Assembly (NCBI RefSeq): GCF_014502795.1
Contig: NZ_JACVHF010000004.1
Coordinates: 62,001-126,000 of the forward strand
Direction of reading: 5' to 3'
From: Heliobacterium chlorum
GTDB lineage: Bacteria > Bacillota > Desulfitobacteriia > Heliobacteriales > Heliobacteriaceae
DNA: 64,000 nucleotides
The notes under the pieces are model-generated. The model was not told the DNA's origin, did not search any database, and saw only the letters and a list, made by a program, of their open reading frames with translations. A program made the position numbers and the translations under genes. Position 1 is the stretch's first letter; every line of letters starts with the position of its first letter. Shown one piece after another: positions 9,066 through 16,224 of this stretch.

Positions 9066-9947
9066 TTACAGCAACTGGCGGCTCAACGTAAAGGCCTCTT
9101 CAACCGTCAACGGAATCGGAGGAGCGTCCGGTGAATCGAATGGCGGAAGCACTCCTTCTTGAACAAGGGCATGGGCCAGTCGGGCCGGTGCAGGCAGTTC
9201 CACGCCGAGTTTTGCAAAGATGTGGGGGTGCAAAAAGACTTGGCGGGGCGGACCCTGCAGTGCGATGCGGCCCTTTTCGAGCAGGACGAGCCGGTCACAG
9301 AGGGGGGCCAGGAGGGTCACTTTTTGTTCGGCGATGATGATCGTAATTCCGTGATTTTTGTTTAGTTCGGACAGCACGTTGAGGACAGCTTCGGTTCCGT
9401 CGGGGTCCAGTTCTGACGTTGGCTCGTCCAGTACCAGGATTTTTGGGGCCAGAGCCAAGGCCGCTGCGATAGCCACCCGTTGTTTTTGCCCACCCGATAA
9501 GCTGCTGGTAGCGCGGTGACGCAAATGGGAGATGCCGCAATCGGCCAACGCTTTGGCGATGCGGCCGTCCATTTGGGCGGGGTCAACGCCTGTATTTTCT
9601 AAGCCGAAAGCGATCTCTTCCTCTACAATAGGGGAAACAATCTGCCCTTCCGGATCATCGAAGACGCTGCCGATAAACCGAGCCAGTTGGGGGGCGCTTA
9701 CACGGGCCACCGGGACTCGTCCCGAGGGAGTGGCCCCGTCCAGCCAGACATTTCCCTGCAAGGTCCCCGGTTGGAAGTGAGGGATGACGCCGTTAATGGA
9801 GCGCAGCAAAGTGCTTTTCCCGGCACCTGTAGCTCCTGTGATGACGATGAATTCGCCCGCTTCCATGGTGAGATTGATTTCATGCAGGGCTGGGGACGAA
9901 CAATCGGGGTAGGAAAAGGTCAGATTTTCTATCGTGATCGATAGCAA
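9066..9947 (-). CDS. ecfA: ECF transporter ATP-binding protein, second subunit
   Basis: The partner ATPase of the ECF heterodimer. Walker A is GATGAGKST (about 38-46), the Q-loop region is VFDDPEGQI, the signature is LSGGQKQR, and Walker B is ILVLDEPTSELD. The switch position reads IIAEQK, with Gln in place of the usual His, so this site may be the weaker ATPase of the pair. The start is set at TTG 9947, eight bases after GGGAGG; the frame opens earlier (10028), but that extension has no family match or ribosome site. Confidence 0.92.
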   Translation of the reverse strand: MLSITIENLTFSYPDCSSPALHEINLTMEAGEFIVITGATGAGKSTLLRSINGVIPHFQPGTLQGNVWLDGATPSGRVPVARVSAPQLARFIGSVFDDPEGQIVSPIVEEEIAFGLENTGVDPAQMDGRIAKALADCGISHLRHRATSSLSGGQKQRVAIAAALALAPKILVLDEPTSELDPDGTEAVLNVLSELNKNHGITIIIAEQKVTLLAPLCDRLVLLEKGRIALQGPPRQVFLHPHIFAKLGVELPAPARLAHALVQEGVLPPFDSPDAPPIPLTVEEAFTLSRQLL

Positions 9948-10025
9948 CGGGGATACCTCCCAGGCCTGCCGGGCGCAGATTATTTGCTTTTTCCTCTTCG
10001 GGCGTTTATCAGAGAGGGAGACACA

Positions 10026-10052
10026 CATAGGCTTCTAAAAGAGAGGCCTATG
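10026..10052. repeat. Small intergenic hairpin between S-component and ATPase genes
   Basis: CATAGGC at 10026-10032 pairs with GCCTATG at 10046-10052. There is no T-run on the minus strand, so it is not a clear terminator. It could be an mRNA processing or stability element that lets the S component be expressed at a different level from the ATPases. Confidence 0.45.
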
Positions 10053-10099
10053 TCTTATTGGCTGTCGTAAAAGTGATCCGGTAAGGAATTGTTGAAGGT

Positions 10100-10669
10100 C
10101 TACAGGCGAAGCAGCTTTTTCGCCGGCAAGTAAATCGCTTGAGCGATAATCGCGTTGAACAGGGTGACCGGGAGTACGACGCCGACCAAAGCTCCTTGAG
10201 CTACCGCGACGGGAAGATTCAAGGCAAATTTGTTGATTAGTACATAGAGGCCGCCGCTAACGAGTGTACCGATGACGGTGGCGACGAGCGGTTTGAGGGA
10301 GAAGCGGCCAAGGGCCAAGTCGGACAATGTAGCGACGATAAAAGCGCAAGCCATAGCGCCGGCAGGTTCCGTGATCAGGTTTATGTAGGGAATGGGGGAT
10401 TTCGAAGAAACCATGCTGACAGCGCCGCCGACGATACCGATGGCCAGGGCTTCACCGAGTTTCGGCCGAATCAGGACGATGGCGAGACAGTACATGGCGA
10501 TAACAAAGTTCGGGGTGATCCCGAAGATGGCTGGCGAAACCATGCGCAACACGGCACCGATGGCGATCAACATCGCCACGACGGCTAACTGCTTGCTGCG
10601 GCCGGCGGTACGATTTCCAGTAGTCAGGGCATCTTCTTGAAGTATAATCGGTTGATGTTCTTTACTCAT
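10100..10669 (-). CDS. trpP: TrpP-like ECF substrate-binding (S) component, probable tryptophan uptake
   Basis: About 189 residues with six hydrophobic segments. The N-terminal membrane part resembles TrpP: AAIGAxLR-type helix, then a TPNF segment, a long GIVGGAVSM helix and a PIPYINLITEP segment that parallels the IPNIIDKP region of Bacillus TrpP. S components bind the substrate and dock on EcfT. The downstream genes supply a private ATPase/EcfT module, so this is a group I ECF transporter. The start is ATG 10669, nine bases after GGAG. The case for tryptophan is strengthened by the leader (10728-10962), which carries TRAP-type GAG repeats and a terminator. The substrate is not proven by sequence alone. 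Confidence 0.75.
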   Translation of the reverse strand: MSKEHQPIILQEDALTTGNRTAGRSKQLAVVAMLIAIGAVLRMVSPAIFGITPNFVIAMYCLAIVLIRPKLGEALAIGIVGGAVSMVSSKSPIPYINLITEPAGAMACAFIVATLSDLALGRFSLKPLVATVIGTLVSGGLYVLINKFALNLPVAVAQGALVGVVLPVTLFNAIIAQAIYLPAKKLLRL

Positions 10670-10727
10670 TTTCAATTTCTCCTCTATATGTTTTCTGTGA
10701 TTGAGTGGTGTTTTGCCCAGAAAAATT

Positions 10728-10757
10728 AAAAAACCAGACCGAAATTGGCCTGGTTTG
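10728..10757 (-). terminator. Attenuator terminator in the trpP-ecf leader
   Basis: Read on the minus strand, AAACCAGGCC pairs with GGTCTGGTTT around a six-base loop and is followed by TTTTAATTTTT. It lies about 60 bases before the ATG of the TrpP-like gene and downstream of the promoter at 10934-10962, so it must be read through for the operon to be expressed. Confidence 0.88.
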
Positions 10758-10808
10758 AGTGGGCAACATAAAATATAGATCCGAAAATCCGAAGAATGAC
10801 GGAAACTT

Positions 10809-10879
10809 CTCGGCTCAGCTCAACTCGGCTCAACTCCTCTCTTATGCAGTTTTCACTCATACTCTACTCTTCTCGTCTC
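10809..10879 (-). promoter_or_regulatory. TRAP-type binding site: twelve GAG triplets
   Basis: On the minus strand the leader RNA has GAG triplets ending a 5-nt period. Seven lie at 10839, 10834, 10829, 10824, 10819, 10814 and 10809 (plus-strand left ends), each separated by two bases. A second group of five lies at 10877, 10872, 10867, 10862 and 10856, with two- or three-base spacers. A 14-base gap separates the groups. TRAP (MtrB) is known to wrap RNA around an 11-mer ring by binding about 11 (G/U)AG triplets with 2-3 base spacers, so the pattern matches very well. Tryptophan-loaded TRAP would favour the terminator at 10728-10757. Confidence 0.85.
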
Positions 10880-10933
10880 GAACTGACCTCTGTCAGCCCG
10901 TCTCCGCATCCTTCAAGGAGGATGATTGCTGTT

Positions 10934-10962
10934 ACTATACCATACTGGTTGAAATGAGACAA
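10934..10962 (-). promoter_or_regulatory. Sigma-A-type promoter of the trpP-ecf operon
   Basis: On the minus strand TTGTCT (10957-10962) and TATAGT (10934-10939) are separated by exactly 17 bases. Transcription would start near 10927 and give a leader of about 260 bases that contains the GAG repeats and the terminator. Confidence 0.75.
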
Positions 10963-11044
10963 TGGGTATTTTCGCAAGATGATTTGGAAGGTGACAAATC
11001 ATCGTCGACGTGGGGAATGTAAAGTATAAACCGTCGTTCCGTTC

Positions 11045-11362
11045 TCAAATGGATAACCAGCGAAGTGAAAACATCACGGCCATACCGAGCCCTAAAGTGG
11101 CTGTCACATTGCGTGTTTTATAAGCGACGAGGGCAGCGACGAGCCCCGCCAAGAGATAGTGATTTTGTAGAGAAATGTCCAGCCTGCCCTGGGGGAGCAG
11201 CAAGGCGGGCACGATGAGGATGGTCAAGACGGATGTGGGTACATATTTGAGCCATTTTTCCATCCAGGGAGGCATGAAGCGAATCAGCCCCAGAGAACTG
11301 ATTCGGGTCATGTAGGTGACGGCAGTCATGCCGAGAATGAGCCAGAAGATGTCACTGCGCAC
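11045..11362 (-). CDS. azlD: AzlD-family small subunit of a branched-chain amino acid exporter
   Basis: About 105 residues with three to four membrane helices, ending in a helix typical of AzlD (LGLGMAVMFSLRWL). AzlCD complexes export branched-chain amino acids or analogues. The start is GTG 11362, eight bases after GGAGG and overlapping the stop of azlC (GTGCGCAGTGA), so the two are coupled. The frame opens further upstream at 11398, but that part lies inside azlC and has no start signal. Confidence 0.88.
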   Translation of the reverse strand: MRSDIFWLILGMTAVTYMTRISSLGLIRFMPPWMEKWLKYVPTSVLTILIVPALLLPQGRLDISLQNHYLLAGLVAALVAYKTRNVTATLGLGMAVMFSLRWLSI

Positions 11363-12086
11363 CGCCTTTTCCTCCTTCCAGATAAGCGCCGACGGCACTG
11401 GCCGCTAAGCAGGCGATAATGATGTACCATTTCCCCGGCAACAGGAGCGCTCCTGCAACGGCCAACACGGCGGCGATGGCGCAAACAATTTGTTGAATGC
11501 GGTCCTCCATCAAACGGGGGATCAAGAGGACCATAAAGGTGGCCGGCATGGCGAAATCGAGGCCCCAAGCCAGCGGATCCGGGAAATAGCTGCCCAAGTA
11601 AGCGCCAACTGCCGTCGATACGGCCCATGTCGTGTATAAAAGAACGCTGGCACCCAGTTGATAAGCACCGCTGTAATGGCCATTGTGGGTCCGGCTGATT
11701 GTAATGGCGTAGGACTCGTCCGTAAGGACGAAAGCTAAGAGCGCTTGCAGCGGTTTGGGCAGTTGCGACATGTACGGCGCCAGGGAAGCACCCATCAGCA
11801 GATGGCGTAAGTTAACCAGTAGCGTGGTGAAGACGATAACGCTCCAACTGGTAATTCCGGCACCTAACATGGATATGGCCACGAACTGAGAGGCACCAGC
11901 GAAGACCATAATCGACATCATGATCGTCTCCAAGGGTGTCAGTCCGGCCGTAAGTCCCATGACACCGCAAGTGATGCCGAAGGGGACAATGCCTAACAGG
12001 ATGGGTGAAGTGTCTCGAAGAGCGATGCGAAAATCCTCTGTTGACGGTGTAGGAATGATTGCGGCTGAACTTTTTCCCGCTTCCAT
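11352..12086 (-). CDS. azlC: AzlC-family large subunit of a branched-chain amino acid exporter
   Basis: A 244-residue protein with about six membrane helices. It has the AzlC/YgaZ hallmark near the N-terminus (ILLGIVPFGITCGVMG) and a central LLVNLRHLLMGASLAP block with the conserved NLRH. It is divergently transcribed from the MocR-type regulator at 12213, which is the likely regulator. A good promoter on the minus strand (12127-12155) touches the first ATCCAATT operator. GGAGG lies about 11 bases before the ATG. Confidence 0.92.
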   Translation of the reverse strand: MEAGKSSAAIIPTPSTEDFRIALRDTSPILLGIVPFGITCGVMGLTAGLTPLETIMMSIMVFAGASQFVAISMLGAGITSWSVIVFTTLLVNLRHLLMGASLAPYMSQLPKPLQALLAFVLTDESYAITISRTHNGHYSGAYQLGASVLLYTTWAVSTAVGAYLGSYFPDPLAWGLDFAMPATFMVLLIPRLMEDRIQQIVCAIAAVLAVAGALLLPGKWYIIIACLAASAVGAYLEGGKGGAQ

Positions 12087-12126
12087 TAGCGCTGCCCCCT
12101 CCTTGAAAAATTACTGATTGGTCCTT

Positions 12127-12155
12127 ATTGTAGAGGGCAGGAAAATCATCGTAAA
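12127..12155 (-). promoter_or_regulatory. azlC: Probable azlCD promoter
   Basis: On the minus strand a weak -35 (TTTACG, 12150-12155) is 17 bases from TACAAT (12127-12132). The -35 overlaps the left arm of the inverted repeat at 12154-12192, so a regulator bound there could activate or block this promoter. Confidence 0.6.
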
Positions 12156-12192
12156 TATCCAATTCGTTGATGTAGCGAGTAAATTGGATATT
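12154..12192. promoter_or_regulatory. Operator-like 11-bp inverted repeat in the azlCD/mocR divergent region
   Basis: AATATCCAATT (12154-12164) and AATTGGATATT (12182-12192) are perfect inverted repeats with a 17-base spacer. They sit between the azlC promoter and the regulator's ribosome site. Confidence 0.75.
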
Positions 12193-12212
12193 AAAAGGAG
12201 TAAACAGAGCAA

Positions 12213-13730
12213 ATGGACGCATCCAATTGTTTTGCTGACGTGAAATTGGATCCTTGTTCGACGAGGCCGCTGTACCGACAGATTGCCGATATGGTGATTC
12301 AGAAAATTCTCCATCACGTTCTGCCGCCCGGTGCCAAACTGCCGCCGGAGCGAGAACTGGCCCATATTTTCGATGTGAGTCGCACGACCGCTATCAATGC
12401 CTACCGCTGCTTAGAGCAAGAGGGGTGGATAAAAACCCGGGTGGGGAGCGGCACCTATGTGGAGAGACACGCCGTGGCGAATTCAGGAACGACCAGCGAT
12501 ATACCCTGGACAGAACTTTTCGCAGCCGCGCCGCCGTCGGCCATGTCCACGGTCTTGCGCGATTTAGTCTCGGCGCGAATGGACCGGGATAATATCTCTT
12601 TGGCTGCCGGTATGGCCGATCCGGCTACGTTTCCCATTGAGAGCATGAAGTCTTTGATGGAACAGCATATGGACCAGATGGAAAGGTCTGATTTTGGTCA
12701 CATTCCGACGGAAGGATACGAGCCCTTGCGCCATTCCCTGGTTAAACACCTGGCCGAAAAGGGGATTGTGGCGACAGCCGATCAGGTGATGACCTTTGCC
12801 GGTTCTCAAAACGGGCTTTATCTGCTGGCCCGGGTGATGCTGGAACCGGGTGACTATGTCGTTGTGGAAGCGCCCACCTTCATCGGTGCGATTCAGGTCT
12901 TTCAAGGGGCCGGAGCTCGCATCTTGACGTTGCCTGTTGGTGACGGCATGACCCTGGCACTGTTAGAGGACTATCTCATTCGCTACCGTCCGAAGTTTTT
13001 ATACATCAATCCCACCTTTCATAACCCTACCGGCCGGGTCATGACGGAACAGGAACGGGTGGACCTATTGGAACTGGCGGCACGTTATCGCCTGGTGATC
13101 GTGGAAGACGATGCCTACGGCGAGTTGCATTTTGAACAAAAGCCGCCCTTATCGCTGAAAGCGAGGGACGGCTACGGCGGGGTAATTTATCTCAATACCT
13201 TTTCGAAGATTCTCTTTCCGGGTCTCCGTATGGGTTATGTAGCGGCTGCACCGACACTAATCAGCCGGCTCGCTTTAGAAAAGCAATATATCGATCTGCA
13301 CACGAGCAATGTGAGCCAGTGGCTGTTGCATCTATACTTGGAAAGCGACGAACTGCCGAGTCATCTGGCAAAGGTGAGAAAAGAATACAAACACCGCCGC
13401 GACGTGATGGCTAAAGCGCTGCGACGGTATGCCGGGGAACAGTTGACCTTCCACGTACCTGACGGCGGCTTTTATTTCTGGTGTCAAATCGAAGGGGACG
13501 TCTATTCCCGGGATCTTTTGCACGAGGCGATCAAATCGGGCGTTTCTTTCGTCCCCGGTAGCGCCTTTTATACGACCCCGGTCGGAGACCAAGAATTTCG
13601 CCTCTGTTTCACGACCCATCCGGAGGAGGTACTTCAGGAAGGAGCGAGACGGCTCGGGGATACGCTACGACGCATGGCTAGTGGAAAACGACCGTCTTTA
13701 CATAGATTTTCAGTCCACCCAATTATTTAG
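12213..13730 (+). CDS. MocR-type (GntR/aminotransferase fusion) transcription regulator
   Basis: This 505-residue protein joins an N-terminal GntR winged-helix domain (about 20-85, with LPPERELAHIFDVSRTT) to a fold-type I aminotransferase domain. PLP-site residues are visible: NPTFHNPTGR, VEDDAYGEL and the Schiff-base lysine in LNTFSKILFPGLRMGY. MocR proteins use PLP or an amino acid adduct to sense metabolites and usually act on a divergent gene, here azlCD. The ATG at 12213 follows AAAGGAG by 12 bases. Two operator-like repeats flank and overlap its start. Target and ligand are inferred from position only. Confidence 0.9.
   Translation: MDASNCFADVKLDPCSTRPLYRQIADMVIQKILHHVLPPGAKLPPERELAHIFDVSRTTAINAYRCLEQEGWIKTRVGSGTYVERHAVANSGTTSDIPWTELFAAAPPSAMSTVLRDLVSARMDRDNISLAAGMADPATFPIESMKSLMEQHMDQMERSDFGHIPTEGYEPLRHSLVKHLAEKGIVATADQVMTFAGSQNGLYLLARVMLEPGDYVVVEAPTFIGAIQVFQGAGARILTLPVGDGMTLALLEDYLIRYRPKFLYINPTFHNPTGRVMTEQERVDLLELAARYRLVIVEDDAYGELHFEQKPPLSLKARDGYGGVIYLNTFSKILFPGLRMGYVAAAPTLISRLALEKQYIDLHTSNVSQWLLHLYLESDELPSHLAKVRKEYKHRRDVMAKALRRYAGEQLTFHVPDGGFYFWCQIEGDVYSRDLLHEAIKSGVSFVPGSAFYTTPVGDQEFRLCFTTHPEEVLQEGARRLGDTLRRMASGKRPSLHRFSVHPII
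12221..12251. promoter_or_regulatory. Second operator-like repeat, inside the start of the MocR gene
   Basis: ATCCAATT (12221-12228) and AATTGGAT (12244-12251) repeat the core of the 12154-12192 operator with a 15-base spacer. They begin three codons into the coding region, which suggests autoregulation by a roadblock or looping. Confidence 0.6.
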
Positions 13731-13886
13731 AGCCCCAACAGCACACCCGATTCAAAACACCTAATCATTGAGCAAGAATGCCATTAGACAGAGAGTCTGA
13801 TATCAAGGAGCGAGGAGTATGTAATTTTAGGTAAATTATTCGTTCATGACACGTTGGATCACAGGCTATGATGAAGAAGGTTTTTC

Positions 13887-13937
13887 ACAAAAAGATGCCC
13901 CTGCAAGTCCGAATTATTCGGAGACTGCAGGGGCATT
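13887..13937 (-). terminator. Terminator of the transketolase/RuBisCO-like operon
   Basis: On the minus strand ATGCCCCTGCA pairs with TGCAGGGGCAT around an inner TCCGAATAATTCGGA hairpin and runs into CTTTTTG. It begins five bases after the stop of the RuBisCO-like gene. Confidence 0.88.
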
Positions 13938-13941
13938 CCGA

Positions 13942-15165
13942 TTAAACCATCTTTTCAACCATCTCTCGGAAATAACGGCAGTTTTCCACCAGGTTTGGAC
14001 CATGGCGGAAAAGTCCGCCTCCGATGAGGAAGGTGACATCTCGTCCATACACTTGCAGCATATCTGGGATAGCTTCGAGGCTCATTCCGCCGCCGGGGCA
14101 GGGGAAGATCGGTTGGATATGTCCCATCGGTGTTTCGGTTCCTTCGGCGATCCGCCGGCACTCCTCCCGGCTGAAGGAGAAGCGGCCGCCAAAGTTGGGG
14201 TAAACGACGCCATCGGCTCCGGCGAGGCGGGTGATTTGGCCGAAAAGGGCGAAGTGGGAAATGCCGTTTTCGGCAGAGGTGACATAGCTGCCTTGAAAGG
14301 CTGGATGGCTGAAGATGGGCAGTGCTAAGCTGTCATCATCGGCTAATTCCCGCATAGTGTCCAGGCCAGCCAAGGCTGGCGAGATCATGAGCCCTTGGGC
14401 ACCCACCTCTTTGGCAAAGCGGGCTCGCTGGAACAACTGGTTATAGGGAGCCGTCACGTTGGGAACGTAGATGGCATTAAAGCCAGTCTCCCGATTGGCT
14501 TTGGCTACCGCTTCGGCACAAAGGCGTACTCGTTCCTCGTAAGGGGCGAAGACCTGGTTCGTCAGGCCGTGATCATCTTTGATGATGTCGATGCCGCCAA
14601 GGGCGCACTCGTATGCCATTTTAGCCAACTCGGCGGCGGAAAGCCCCATCGGTTTCAGCGCCGTAAACAAGAGCGGACGGTGAGGAACACCGAGCAGTTT
14701 TCGCAGGCCTTGCCGCCCAAAGCGAGGACCGCGAAAGGATTTTAGCAGTGATTCGGGAAGGCAAATCTCTTCGACGACAATACCCGGTTTAATACTGATG
14801 TTCCCAAAAATCACGTTAAGCAGCTGCGTCAATTCTCCAGAGGTTGTTTCCACGGCATAGCTGATGGTAACCCGGCAGGAGGGGCGGGAGCCTTCCGTCG
14901 CTGACGCTGTCCCTGCACATACCCCTGCTGTTGCCCCGGCCTCCGTACCGGTTCTGCCACATAGTCCGTCCCGAACGGAGACGTCGCTGATGGGCGTTAC
15001 CGACTCAATACGTCCCACCACATGATCGCGGATCATGCCGCGAGGCACCAGTTCTTCCGGGAATTCAACCGTCTGCTCCAGGCAAATATCGAGTGCCTTC
15101 TTGATCGCCTCTTTCTCTGATCCTACCAGGCGGTAAATGACGGAAAAGCGTTCTCCTGAAATCAT
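13942..15165 (-). CDS. RuBisCO-like protein (form IV)
   Basis: A 407-residue protein of the RuBisCO large-subunit fold, but not a carboxylase. The RuBisCO K175 position is kept in TALKPMG (K171), and the carbamylation block reads IIKDDHG (K196, D197, D198, H199), so the metal-ligand Glu204 is His here. H294 may match H287 in FSHPAF. Loop 6 with its K334 is absent (GGRFSFSREEC instead). Gly-rich phosphate loops remain (CPGGG at 356-360 and IGGGLFRHG at 381-389). Known form IV enzymes enolise or isomerise phosphorylated sugars or methionine-salvage intermediates. An odd Ala/Gly/Thr-rich insert spans about 70-97. The gene overlaps the transketolase C-subunit stop by one base (TAATG) and is clearly cotranscribed. 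Its reaction is unknown. Confidence 0.88.
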   Translation of the reverse strand: MISGERFSVIYRLVGSEKEAIKKALDICLEQTVEFPEELVPRGMIRDHVVGRIESVTPISDVSVRDGLCGRTGTEAGATAGVCAGTASATEGSRPSCRVTISYAVETTSGELTQLLNVIFGNISIKPGIVVEEICLPESLLKSFRGPRFGRQGLRKLLGVPHRPLLFTALKPMGLSAAELAKMAYECALGGIDIIKDDHGLTNQVFAPYEERVRLCAEAVAKANRETGFNAIYVPNVTAPYNQLFQRARFAKEVGAQGLMISPALAGLDTMRELADDDSLALPIFSHPAFQGSYVTSAENGISHFALFGQITRLAGADGVVYPNFGGRFSFSREECRRIAEGTETPMGHIQPIFPCPGGGMSLEAIPDMLQVYGRDVTFLIGGGLFRHGPNLVENCRYFREMVEKMV

Positions 15166-16172
15166 TACAACGCCTCCGCTTTGGCCAGGCTGTGCACCGG
15201 GGCGAGGTAGGTTTGGGCCAGTTCGCTTTCTGCGATGCCAAAGCGGTCATCGACGAGGCGCTCCACTTCAGCGATGAGCGCCATGGCGTCGATGCCGTAT
15301 TCACGCATCAGATAAGGCTTGCTGGCGCCGTGGACGAAGGTGTCTTTCAGGCCGATGCGGACGAGTTTTTTGCCTAACCCGGCCTCGGCCATCACTTCAG
15401 CGACGATGGTTCCGAGACCACCGATGATGGAGTGGTTTTCCATCGTGATGACACCGTACTTTGCCTTTGCCGCTGCTTCCAGCACCGAGGGGTCATCGAA
15501 GGGTTTTAAGGTCGTCACATGCATATGCTGGATCGAGAGCCCTCGCTTTTGCAGGACCTGCACCGCCCGCATGGCTTCTTCGGTGCAGATGCCTGTCGTG
15601 AGCAAGGTGATATCGGTGCCTTCTTGGATGACCCGGGCCTTGCCGAACTGCATTTTGTCGGAAGGGTGGAACAGACGGGGAATCTCTCCACGGAGCATGC
15701 GTACATAGACGGGGCCGTTTACAGCATGGGCCACGTCAAGCACCGATTCCACGTCGGTGGCGTCACCGCATTCGAAGATCGTCATGTTGGGTAGGGCACG
15801 CATGACGGCGATGTCTTCAATCGCTTGATGGGTGGCGCCGCCGGGAGTCATGATGCCTGGCAGAAAGCCGAACATCCGAACAGGTACGTTCGGGTAGGCC
15901 ACAGACATAGCGATCTGATCGAAGGCGCGCCGGTAGATAAAGACGGCAAAGGTATGGATGAAGGGATATAAGCCCTCCCGAGCGAGGCCGCCGGCAAAGC
16001 TCAGCATGTTCTGTTCAGCGATGCCCATCGAGAGAAACCGGTCGGGGTAGGTATCCCGGAACAGGTCAATCTCGGTGGAGCTCGTCAGATCGGCCGAAAG
16101 GACGAGCACTTCCGGCTTATCCTTTGCCCATTGGACGAGGTTTTTGGCGTGTACTTTTGACAATATCTCCAT
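15165..16172 (-). CDS. Transketolase, C-terminal subunit
   Basis: About 335 residues carrying the pyrimidine-binding and C-terminal domains of a split transketolase. Features seen: SADLTSSTEI near the start, the pyrimidine-domain RFLSMGIAEQNM block with the catalytic Glu, and the conserved GGATHQAIED (usual transketolase 'GPTHQ' region). The start is ATG 16172, seven bases after AGGAG; the frame opens at 16187, but that would bury the ribosome site. It forms the enzyme with the subunit encoded just upstream and is coupled to the RuBisCO-like gene downstream. There are no other pentose-phosphate genes here, so the operon looks dedicated to one pathway. Confidence 0.92.
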   Translation of the reverse strand: MEILSKVHAKNLVQWAKDKPEVLVLSADLTSSTEIDLFRDTYPDRFLSMGIAEQNMLSFAGGLAREGLYPFIHTFAVFIYRRAFDQIAMSVAYPNVPVRMFGFLPGIMTPGGATHQAIEDIAVMRALPNMTIFECGDATDVESVLDVAHAVNGPVYVRMLRGEIPRLFHPSDKMQFGKARVIQEGTDITLLTTGICTEEAMRAVQVLQKRGLSIQHMHVTTLKPFDDPSVLEAAAKAKYGVITMENHSIIGGLGTIVAEVMAEAGLGKKLVRIGLKDTFVHGASKPYLMREYGIDAMALIAEVERLVDDRFGIAESELAQTYLAPVHSLAKAEAL

Positions 16173-16224
16173 TTCGGTACTCCTCATCGTGTACTTTACA
16201 AATCAACTTCACATATCGACGCGA

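Noticed and set aside
10669-10962. T-box riboswitch upstream of the TrpP-like gene
   Set aside because: The leader has a terminator but no T-box consensus (the AGGGTGGNACC-type element) and no stem I pattern; the regular GAG triplets explain it better as a TRAP site.
13846-14328. Plus-strand reading frame of 160 codons
   Set aside because: It runs antisense through the terminator and 3' end of the RuBisCO-like gene and has no ribosome site or family match.
13942-15165. True carbon-fixing RuBisCO
   Set aside because: Loop 6 and its Lys334 are missing and Glu204 is His, so carboxylation is not expected.
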